This document shows, piece by piece, positions 1 to 5,442 of a stretch of DNA of 5,442 bases. The translations under genes were made by a program, and so were the position numbers. The DNA is taken from NCBI GenBank assembly GCA_947446935.1, contig CANFIV010000131.1:1-5442 (forward strand). The letters run 5' to 3'. The notes beneath the pieces are model-generated. The model was not told the origin of the DNA and did not search any database. It saw only the letters and a list, made by a program, of their open reading frames with translations. Source of the DNA: Sphingomonadaceae bacterium. GTDB taxonomy: Bacteria > Pseudomonadota > Alphaproteobacteria > Sphingomonadales > Sphingomonadaceae. The stretch's first letter is position 1. The number at the start of each line of letters is the position of its first letter.

Positions 1-1460
1 CCTTCGGCCCGCCGGACGAACTGACCTCGATTCTCGGTCGCACGCTGGGTGTGCCGATCTTCCAGGAGCAGGCGATGAAGATCGCGCTCGATGCGGCCAA
101 GTTCACCGGCGCAGAAGCCAACCGCCTGCGCAAAGCCATGGCCACGTTCCGCAGCCGGGGCATGGTCGACGAATTGCAGGACATGATGGTCGAACGCATG
201 ACCGCGCGCGGCTATGATCGCGATTTCGCGCAGCGCTGCTTCAATCAGATTCGGGGCTTTGGCGAATACGGCTTTCCCGAAAGCCACGCCGCCAGTTTTG
301 CGCACCTCGTTTATGTTTCGAGCTGGTTGAAGTGCCACTATCCGGCGGCGTTTGCCTGCGGGCTGCTCAATTCGCAGCCGATGGGCTTCTATGCGCCCGC
401 GCAGATCGTTCGCGATGCGGCGGAACACGGGGTGGCAGTGCTGCCGGTGGATGTGAACCACTCGGTGTGGGATTGCACGCTGGAGGTTTTGGAGGATTCG
501 CGCAGAGGCGCGGAGGCGCAGAGCGGGCGTGATTGCGGCGAAGCCGCTCTATCGCCGGGCAGCAGCTTTTGCGGGGATGAAGAAGAGCCTCTCTGCGCCT
601 CTGCGCCTCTGCGCGAACGCAAAATGGCGCTCCGCCTTGGCCTGCGCCAGATCGACGGTCTCCCCGAACACGTGGCCGCTGCGCTGGTTTCAGCGCGCGA
701 GGCTGGCGGAAAATTCGCCGATGTCGCCGCGCTCAAGGTGCGGGCAGGGCTTTCCCCCGCGGTGATCGAGCGGCTCGCGGCGGCTGATGCGTTTGGGTCG
801 ATGGGTCTGCCGCGCCGGCAGGCGCTGTGGGATGCGCGCAGCTTGATTGCCGCGAATGCGCTGCCGTTGTTCGCCGCCGCCGATGCGCGTGAGGAGGGCG
901 AGGAGCGCGCCCGCACCCGGCTGCCGGTCATGCCGCTTTCGGAGGAAGTGGTGGCCGATTATCAGACCCAGCGGCTCTCGCTGAAGGCGCATCCACTCGC
1001 CTTCCTGCGCGCGGAACTGGCCGAGCGCGGTTTCGTGCGTGCGGCGGATTTGCGGGAACGGAAGGTGCGCTCGATGGTGCGGGTGGCAGGCGTTGTGCTG
1101 GTGCGCCAGCAGCCGGGCAGCGCCAAGGGGGTCTGCTTTATCACCTTGGAAGACGAGACCGGGGTGATCAACCTCGTCATCTGGCCTGATCTCAAGGAGA
1201 AGCAGCGCAGCGTGGTGATGGGCGCGCGGCTGATGGAAGTGCGCGGGCGGGTCGAATACGACGACGAGGTGATCCACGTGATCGCCCAGCACCTGACCGA
1301 TGCGAGCGAGGGGCTGGCGCGCCTTTCCGACGATCCGCTGCAGCCCGCCATGGCCCGCGCCGACGAGGTAAACCGGCCGATCCCCGGCCGCGTGCCGCCG
1401 CCCACGCGCGGCCATCCGCGCAATGTGCGGGTGATCCCCAAGTCGCGGGACTTTCATTGA
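1..1460 (+). CDS. dnaE2: Error-prone DNA polymerase DnaE2 (ImuC), C-terminal part
   Basis: This is the 3' portion of the alternative C-family polymerase that carries out SOS-induced translesion synthesis with ImuA/ImuB in many alphaproteobacteria. The reading frame is open from position 3 and ends at TGA 1458-1460. About 485 codons are visible, under half of the usual 1,050-1,150 residues, so the start and the catalytic aspartates lie outside the window. The FQEQAM motif (about 60-77) and the FGEYGFPESHAASFA stretch (about 257-302) are conserved DnaE/DnaE2 signatures. LLNSQPMGFYAP and PVDVNHSVWDCTLE follow. A helix-hairpin-helix region starting LRLGLRQIDGL spans about 630-840, and an OB fold about 1068-1300. 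The protein ends SRDFH, as I recall for DnaE2. An extra ~40 residues encoded by a hairpin repeat sit between the WDCTLE motif and the helix-hairpin-helix region. The reading frame is intact across it. Identification as DnaE2 rather than replicative DnaE1 is confident. Confidence 0.95.
   Translation, partial: FGPPDELTSILGRTLGVPIFQEQAMKIALDAAKFTGAEANRLRKAMATFRSRGMVDELQDMMVERMTARGYDRDFAQRCFNQIRGFGEYGFPESHAASFAHLVYVSSWLKCHYPAAFACGLLNSQPMGFYAPAQIVRDAAEHGVAVLPVDVNHSVWDCTLEVLEDSRRGAEAQSGRDCGEAALSPGSSFCGDEEEPLCASAPLRERKMALRLGLRQIDGLPEHVAAALVSAREAGGKFADVAALKVRAGLSPAVIERLAAADAFGSMGLPRRQALWDARSLIAANALPLFAAADAREEGEERARTRLPVMPLSEEVVADYQTQRLSLKAHPLAFLRAELAERGFVRAADLRERKVRSMVRVAGVVLVRQQPGSAKGVCFITLEDETGVINLVIWPDLKEKQRSVVMGARLMEVRGRVEYDDEVIHVIAQHLTDASEGLARLSDDPLQPAMARADEVNRPIPGRVPPPTRGHPRNVRVIPKSRDFH
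497..617. repeat. Palindromic repeat element inserted in frame in dnaE2
   Basis: Two 27-bp inverted arms, 497-523 and 591-617, match at 26 of 27 positions and enclose a 67-bp loop. Each arm contains three 8-bp units. The right arm has CTCTGCGC three times in a row (591-614). The left arm (500-523) is its reverse complement, with one substitution in the middle unit. The element is translated as part of DnaE2, giving SRRGAEAQ from the left arm and LCASAPLRE from the right. These peptides are of a kind I recall from dispersed palindromic repeats in many genomes. It falls in a spot that is short and variable in the family, between WDCTLE and LRLGLRQI. No target-site duplication or encoded protein of its own is visible. 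Exact insertion boundaries cannot be fixed without an element-free homologue. Confidence 0.85.
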
Positions 1461-1512
1461 GGGCCACTGGAATGCCACAATTGCGCCGCGACCCGTGGCT
1501 AGCACTCCGCGC

Positions 1513-2001
1513 ATGGAAATCGTGAAACTGGGACCCGCAGATACGGAGCGCTTCCTCGCGCTGCGTCACGCCATGTTTGAAGCCGAAGCGATGAGCTTTC
1601 GCGGTGCCGGTGCGGACGATGATGCCATCGGCATGGCGGCGTGGCGCGAACGGCTGGCGCGCGACCATGTCTATGCCGTGGTGCGAGATGGCCAATGGCT
1701 GGCTGTGGGCGGCCTGACGCGCCTTGCCGGAGCCAAGCTGGATCACAAGGGCCTCGTCTGGGGCATGTATGCCGTGCCCGCCGCACGTGGCACTGGCGCT
1801 GCGGCGCGCATTCTCGATCAGCTGGAAGCCACCGCACAAGAACTTGGCCTGCGCCAGTTGCAACTGACCCTTATGGCCGACAACGCACGCGCACGCCGTG
1901 TCTATGAGCGCCATGGCTACGTGCTCTATGCGATCGAGCCGGATTCGGTGCGGCGTGACGGCGAGTTTGCCGACGAAGCGCTGATGTGGAAGCGGCTGTA
2001 G
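1513..2001 (+). CDS. GNAT family N-acetyltransferase
   Basis: A 162-residue protein of the usual size for a single-domain GNAT enzyme, which transfers an acetyl group from acetyl-CoA to an amine; the substrate is not predictable. The acetyl-CoA binding motif A is clear at residues 84-105: a beta strand WGMYAVP, then AARGTGAAARIL, matching the R/Q-x-x-G-x-G/A pyrophosphate loop. Motif B is at 121-136 (MADNARARRVYERHGY), with the typical asparagine and the Tyr/Gly of the closing helix. ATG 1513 is preferred because the protein then begins MEIVKLGPAD, a normal first GNAT strand. GTG 1495 in the same frame would add six residues. Neither start has a convincing Shine-Dalgarno sequence. The gene follows dnaE2 by 52 bp (34 bp for the GTG) on the same strand, so co-transcription or coupling is possible. 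It converges with the next gene across only 14 bp. Confidence 0.88.
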   Translation: MEIVKLGPADTERFLALRHAMFEAEAMSFRGAGADDDAIGMAAWRERLARDHVYAVVRDGQWLAVGGLTRLAGAKLDHKGLVWGMYAVPAARGTGAAARILDQLEATAQELGLRQLQLTLMADNARARRVYERHGYVLYAIEPDSVRRDGEFADEALMWKRL

Positions 2002-2015
2002 AGTCCCTGACGCAT

Positions 2016-2362
2016 CTATCGGGAACCAAATCTGGCCCACAATTTCGGATATCGTTTGGCAAGCTCAGCCGGATTGTCGCTGAAACGAGCACCACGCGGG
2101 CTTTCGGCATACATCATGCCCGCAACGACCGGCATCTCATTCCAATCGCGACCAGTCTTTGCCGACCATGCTTCGCGCGCGACGTAGGCGAAATCCTCAA
2201 ACTCCAGAATGTTCTGACGACCCGGACCAAGCACATCCGCCAAGCTGTCGGAACAAATTGCGAGCGACTGGCAAGGGTTTCGGCTCCGGCGGCAAAGGTC
2301 GTTTGTGCCTGCAGTCCGAAAACCACCAAGATTACCAGCCTCAGACTCACACGCCTGACCAA
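2016..2362 (-). pseudogene. Small exported protein of unknown function, frame apparently broken
   Basis: Two minus-strand frames together look like one gene. The first frame starts at TTG 2362, six bases after a strong AAGGGAG. It encodes a signal peptide: basic MVRRVSLR, hydrophobic LVILVVFGL, and a possible cleavage site after TFA or FAA. This frame then degenerates into an arginine- and tryptophan-rich stretch. The second frame, ending at TAG 2018-2016, gives a well-behaved sequence (CSDSLADVLGPG, then EFEDFAYVAREAW, MPVVAGMMYAESP, and KRYPKLWARFGSR at the end). One added T in the TTT run at 2257-2255 (minus strand) would join them into a 115-residue protein. I do not recognise the family. 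Alternatives are a sequencing error in a homopolymer, an intact gene using only the second frame from GTG 2369, or real inactivation. The gene lies 60 bp downstream of the large coiled-coil gene on the same strand and may be read through from it. Confidence 0.55.
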
Positions 2363-2368
2363 ACCGCA

Positions 2369-2375
2369 CTCCCTT
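2369..2375 (-). promoter_or_regulatory. Ribosome binding site selecting TTG 2362
   Basis: Read on the minus strand, AAGGGAG is followed by six bases and then TTG at 2362. This spacing is close to ideal. It supports a TTG start in the signal-peptide frame, rather than the GTG at 2369, which overlaps the site itself. Confidence 0.6.
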
Positions 2376-2422
2376 GTTGGATATGCTGTGCTCAACTGGT
2401 GCAGGGTGCTTTACGCCGGCCC

Positions 2423-5230
2423 TCAGCTCCGCAGCCGCTCGATCCCCTGCGCCAGCGCGACATAGAGCTTGCCCATGTCGGACGAGAGCAGCGTCACGCC
2501 CAAGGCATGGCCATCACGCGTGGAGAGCAGCTGGCGCAACATCGATTCGAAATCGTGGATGTAGCGGTTCACATGGCCGCGGAACTCTTCGTCCGCTTCG
2601 TAATGCTGCTGCACCGCGCGCACTTCGCTGTTGTCGAGAAGGCTGACCGCGCGGCGCGTGAAGATGCCGCGATCTCCGCGCAGATAGGAGGCCCATGCGG
2701 TCTCGGAGACGTCGGCCGAAAGCACTTTGGCGATGTCGATCGAGGTGGAATTGAGCGATTCGGTGATGAGTGCGGTGCGGCGGGCGAAGTCGTTGTCGAC
2801 GGCTTCCTCGGCGCGTTCGCGGGCGCGGGTCACGCGATTTTCGAGATTGCCCGCGAGTTCGTCGACTTTGGCGAGCTGGTCGCGCATCTGGATCGCGGTT
2901 TCGCGGCTTGCGGCGGCGGCGTTGTCGATTGCGTCTTCTAGCCGGGCGATCAACTCGGCCCCACGGCCCTGAAGCACCCGCACGATCGCGGCGCTGCTGT
3001 CCTCGCCCAGCTTCTCGGCCAGAGCAGCGATTTCGCGCGAGGTGCTTTCACGCAGGGTCTCGCCCGCGCGTCCGGCGGCAGAAGTGAGGTCGGCAATCGC
3101 GCCGGAGAGACGGCCTTCGATATCCCGCGACAGCGCATCGCTTTCAAGCCGCGCTGCTGCCAGCATCTCGCGTAGCCCGGCAAGGCGGTTGTCCTGCTGT
3201 GCCGCGTCGCTGGCAAACGCCTGCTGCAACCGGGTCAGTTCGTCGATCGCCGCGACAAGATCGCTGCGCGTTGTCTCTACATGATCCGAGAGTGCCCGGC
3301 CGTTGTCGCCAGCTTCGATGAGCGCGGTGCGCAGCAGATCGATCCGCGTCTCAAACCTGCCGAGGCCGGCCTCGGCGCTGCTGAGCGACTGGGGCAATGT
3401 TGTGCTGGCGTGTTCGCCGCCAGCCTGAATCAGCTCAAGCAGGCGGACGGCCGAATCCGTGAGTGTATCGATCTGACCATCGGTGCCGGAGAGTGCTGTG
3501 CGCATGTCGATCAGGCGCTGGCTGAGCGAACCGAGCGCACGGTCGATCTTGGCCGCCGTGGCATCGCTCTGCTCGCCCGAATTGTGCAAGGTCGATGTGA
3601 GCGCGGCCACTTTGTCGGCGATCGCATTGCAATGGTTGCCGAGTTCGCGCGCTTCCTCAAGCTGGCGCTCGCGCTGCGCTTCCACCGCTTGATCGAGATC
3701 GGCAAGCTTGCGCGCCAACGCGTCTGCCGCTTCGGCACCGGCCGCAGCCATGGCTGCACGGCGCTCGCTGATCGCGCCGTCAAGCTCGCTCAGGTTGCGG
3801 CTGAGTGCGGCGCGCTGTTCGGCCGCCATAACTTCAAGGCTGGCGCGGCGGCGCGAGAGCTGTTCATCCAGCAGCGCCGATTCTTCGGAAAGGCGGCGTG
3901 CCAGATCAATCGCGCTCTGTTCGAATGCGGACAGCCGCTCGCGCGAGGTGCCGATGAGCGCTTCGTGGTCGCTGCTGAGCGTTTCGATCGCTTGGCGCAA
4001 CGCGGCCAGCTGGGTGCCGGAGCGTTCCGCAAAGAGGCTCTGCGCGCTTTCCTCCGCCGTGTTGAGTGCCCGGCTGAAAGCCCCGCTTTCGGCGCGCATC
4101 GCGGCGAAGCGGGCACCGAGCGCCGCAAGAGTATCATCCTCGGTTGCGATGATCGAGGCGCGCTGGCTGGCCAGTTCCTCATGCAGCACTTCTGCCCGTG
4201 CGCGGATTGCGGCCAGTGCGGCAATCTCTTCCTGGTCGAGCCGCTGGCGGTGCATGTCGGCCTCGGCCGTCAGAGCATCGAACTGGGTGCGGCTGGTCTC
4301 GGCGATGCGCGCCGCTGCATCCTCGAACAGCACCATAGCCGCATCAACGCGCTCGCGGATATGAGCAACCTGCCGCTCACTGGCGATGCCGAACTCATTG
4401 AGCCGCTGGAACCCTAGAACGAGATCTTCCAGCTGGTTGTGTGCGGTTCGGCCGGCGTTGGCGATGGTGTTGGTCACGTCCTTAGCAGCATTCGCGATCA
4501 CTGGCAGCTGCCCGCGCAGCTTTTCCATGTTCTCGAGCGCATGGTCCGACACTTCGCCGATCCGATCGACCTGCGCACTGTTGCCCACGATCAGCGACTG
4601 GAGCTGACCTGCGTTCGTGCTCAACCGCTCGACCGCGATTCGGCCAAGCGATTCGAGATCGCGCGACTGCGCGGCGATGAAATCGCGGGCGAGCGAAAGC
4701 TCGGTGTTGAGCGTGACAAGCCGACGTTCCAGCAACTGCGATTCGTGCGAGAGCAGCCGCGCGGCATCACCGAAGCGCACCGCTTCACGGCGGCTGTTGC
4801 GTTGTACCACGAGCAGGGCGACCAGCACGACCAGCACCGGAGTCGACCAGACCGAGATCAACCCGGTCCACACCGCTAGCGGTTGCGTGGTGTGCATGAC
4901 GGCAAGGTTGCCTGCAACGAATGCGGCCGTCCAAGCTGCGATGGCGAGGATCGCAAGGGCGATCCCTTTCCATTCGCGGGGTATTTTAGGGTATTCCTCC
5001 TCGCTGTCGTTCCACATGTCAGAGGCGGCTTCGCCTGCTGCGGGGATTGACCAGCCGCTTTCAGGCACGGTCTCCGAGGCAAAACTGGAAACGCTGGCGC
5101 TCGCCTCGCCATCGGAGTCTGCGGTCGTCGAGTCCGCTGCGAGAAGCTTGCCCAGCCGCACGGATGCAGCTTCAGGCTCCTCGCCCTCGACCCCGCTTTC
5201 GATAGCGATTATCTTTCTTCCCCCGACCAT
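2423..5230 (-). CDS. Membrane-anchored long coiled-coil protein, TipN-like architecture
   Basis: A 935-residue protein. Residues 1-85 form an acidic, Ser/Ala/Glu-rich, probably disordered cytoplasmic segment. Two membrane helices follow, about 88-111 and 119-142, joined by a short loop. The second is followed by QRNSRRE, so by the positive-inside rule both termini should be cytoplasmic. Residues about 155-830 are almost entirely Ala/Glu/Arg/Leu heptad-like sequence, indicating a long coiled coil. Residues 838-935 form a separate, less repetitive C-terminal domain containing YLRGDRGIFTRRAV, NRYIHDFESMLR and SSDMGKLYVALAQ; I recall similar endings in alphaproteobacterial hypothetical proteins. 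Two N-terminal membrane helices plus a large cytoplasmic coiled coil is the layout of Caulobacter TipN, a pole-marking scaffold of about 890 residues. Orthology is inferred from layout only. It lacks the chemoreceptor hairpin signature. ATG 5230 is supported by AAAGGA six bases upstream. It is divergent from the Hpt-like gene. Confidence 0.9.
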   Translation of the reverse strand: MVGGRKIIAIESGVEGEEPEAASVRLGKLLAADSTTADSDGEASASVSSFASETVPESGWSIPAAGEAASDMWNDSEEEYPKIPREWKGIALAILAIAAWTAAFVAGNLAVMHTTQPLAVWTGLISVWSTPVLVVLVALLVVQRNSRREAVRFGDAARLLSHESQLLERRLVTLNTELSLARDFIAAQSRDLESLGRIAVERLSTNAGQLQSLIVGNSAQVDRIGEVSDHALENMEKLRGQLPVIANAAKDVTNTIANAGRTAHNQLEDLVLGFQRLNEFGIASERQVAHIRERVDAAMVLFEDAAARIAETSRTQFDALTAEADMHRQRLDQEEIAALAAIRARAEVLHEELASQRASIIATEDDTLAALGARFAAMRAESGAFSRALNTAEESAQSLFAERSGTQLAALRQAIETLSSDHEALIGTSRERLSAFEQSAIDLARRLSEESALLDEQLSRRRASLEVMAAEQRAALSRNLSELDGAISERRAAMAAAGAEAADALARKLADLDQAVEAQRERQLEEARELGNHCNAIADKVAALTSTLHNSGEQSDATAAKIDRALGSLSQRLIDMRTALSGTDGQIDTLTDSAVRLLELIQAGGEHASTTLPQSLSSAEAGLGRFETRIDLLRTALIEAGDNGRALSDHVETTRSDLVAAIDELTRLQQAFASDAAQQDNRLAGLREMLAAARLESDALSRDIEGRLSGAIADLTSAAGRAGETLRESTSREIAALAEKLGEDSSAAIVRVLQGRGAELIARLEDAIDNAAAASRETAIQMRDQLAKVDELAGNLENRVTRARERAEEAVDNDFARRTALITESLNSTSIDIAKVLSADVSETAWASYLRGDRGIFTRRAVSLLDNSEVRAVQQHYEADEEFRGHVNRYIHDFESMLRQLLSTRDGHALGVTLLSSDMGKLYVALAQGIERLRS

Positions 5231-5236
5231 GTCGGA

Positions 5237-5242
5237 TCCTTT
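5237..5242 (-). promoter_or_regulatory. Ribosome binding site of the coiled-coil gene
   Basis: On the minus strand AAAGGA lies six bases before ATG 5230, supporting this start. The next codons encode MVGGRKIIAI. Confidence 0.7.
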
Positions 5243-5262
5243 AACACAAGAATGGTGGGCGC

Positions 5263-5278
5263 TTAAAGGCGGCTTAAC
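5263..5278. promoter_or_regulatory. CtrA-type operator, TTAA-N7-TTAAC
   Basis: TTAA at 5263-5266 and TTAAC at 5274-5278 are separated by exactly seven bases. This is a perfect match to the full CtrA consensus of alphaproteobacteria (TTAA-N7-TTAAC). The half-sites are 11 bp apart, one helical turn, on the same DNA face. The site lies between two divergent genes, 32 bp from the coiled-coil start and 24 bp from the Hpt-like start. If it overlapped a -35 element of the + strand gene, transcription would begin at or past ATG 5303. A repressor role or control of the minus-strand gene is therefore at least as likely. A third TTAA (5241-5244) is not in consensus spacing. No convincing sigma-70 promoter pair is visible by eye. 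Confidence 0.6.
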
Positions 5279-5302
5279 CCATTACGAATATTCCTTGGAG
5301 CC

Positions 5303-5442
5303 ATGGCTTACCTTGGCGATGCGATCGATGCCCATCTTGCCGCCGCAACCGGCGACGATCCGGCGCTTTTCCGCGAATTGCGGGCGGCGTTTGTGGAGAG
5401 CGCTCGGCATCAGCTCGATCTGCTTGGCCGTTCCCGCTGCGA
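5303..5442 (+). CDS. Probable Hpt-like protein, N-terminal fragment
   Basis: The first 46 complete codons are visible, beginning MAYLGDAIDAHLAAATGDDP and continuing through FRELRAAFVESARHQLDLLGRSRC; the gene runs off the window. TTGGAG at 5295-5300 ends two bases before the ATG, a short but usable spacing. The helical pattern, and the FRELRAAFVESARHQLDLL segment in particular, resembles the first two helices of Hpt proteins, where a phosphorylatable histidine in a later RLKG-type motif carries phosphoryl groups between receiver domains. That motif would lie just past the window end, so the assignment rests on resemblance of the N-terminus to sphingomonad Hpt proteins as I remember them. It shares its control region, including the CtrA box, with the divergent coiled-coil gene. 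Confidence 0.55.
   Translation, partial: MAYLGDAIDAHLAAATGDDPALFRELRAAFVESARHQLDLLGRSRC

Noticed and set aside
690..1514. Minus-strand open frame (274 codons) across dnaE2.
   Set aside because: It lies opposite conserved DnaE2 sequence, is rich in His/Arg without domain character, and is best read as an antisense shadow.
1472..1525. Short ORF (17 codons, MPQLRRDPWLALRAWKS) overlapping the GNAT start.
   Set aside because: It could be a coupling leader, but it has no good ribosome binding site and no supporting evidence of translation.
1192..2040. Minus-strand open frame (282 codons) spanning the GNAT gene.
   Set aside because: It covers the opposite strand of two genes with clear family motifs, and no plausible domain is seen in it.
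2402..2422. Possible terminator after the coiled-coil gene.
   Set aside because: Only a weak 4-bp AGGG/CCCT pairing is visible with no T run, so it is not called.
3359..3376. Perfect 18-bp palindrome GCCGAGGCCGGCCTCGGC.
   Set aside because: It lies within coding sequence for Ala/Glu/Gly/Leu-rich protein and has no second copy or loop. It is likely chance in GC-rich DNA.
3281..4417. Long + strand open frame (378 codons) opposite the coiled-coil gene, plus several shorter ones.
   Set aside because: It is antisense to a clearly coherent 935-residue protein. Its translation has no recognisable domain, and such frames are expected opposite GC-rich Ala/Glu/Arg-rich coding sequence.
2423..5230. 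Reading the large coiled-coil protein as a chemoreceptor (MCP).
   Set aside because: Two membrane helices and a coiled coil fit superficially. However, the loop between them is only a few residues, and the conserved MCP hairpin-tip sequence is absent.

Overview
High-GC bacterial chromosome, most likely an alphaproteobacterium of the sphingomonad/Erythrobacter type. The clues are the DnaE2 sequence, GC-rich codon usage, a CtrA-type operator (TTAA-N7-TTAAC), and a long membrane-anchored coiled-coil protein facing a probable Hpt protein. No tRNA, rRNA, CRISPR array or transposase gene was seen.

Layout. (1) Positions 1-1460, + strand: the C-terminal part of dnaE2 (imuC), the error-prone polymerase of the SOS mutasome. 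It is interrupted in frame at 497-617 by a large hairpin repeat whose arms are built of 8-bp units. (2) 1513-2001, + strand: a small GNAT acetyltransferase, 52 bp after dnaE2. (3) 2016-2362, - strand, convergent with the GNAT gene across 14 bp: a small exported protein of unknown function. It has a good ribosome binding site and signal peptide, but the reading frame appears broken by one base near 2255-2257. (4) 2423-5230, - strand: a 935-residue protein with two N-terminal membrane segments, a very long coiled coil and a distinct C-terminal domain, an architecture like the Caulobacter polarity factor TipN. (5) 5231-5302: a 72-bp divergent intergenic region with a perfect-match CtrA box. (6) 5303 to the window end, + strand: the first 46 codons of a small protein that resembles sphingomonad Hpt (histidine phosphotransfer) proteins.

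How they fit. The left part belongs to DNA-damage mutagenesis plus an unrelated-looking acetyltransferase. The right part looks like a cell-polarity or cell-cycle module: a polar-scaffold-like protein and a possible phosphorelay protein share one control region carrying a CtrA box. The least expected points are the palindromic element translated as part of DnaE2, and the combination of CtrA box, scaffold and Hpt-like gene.
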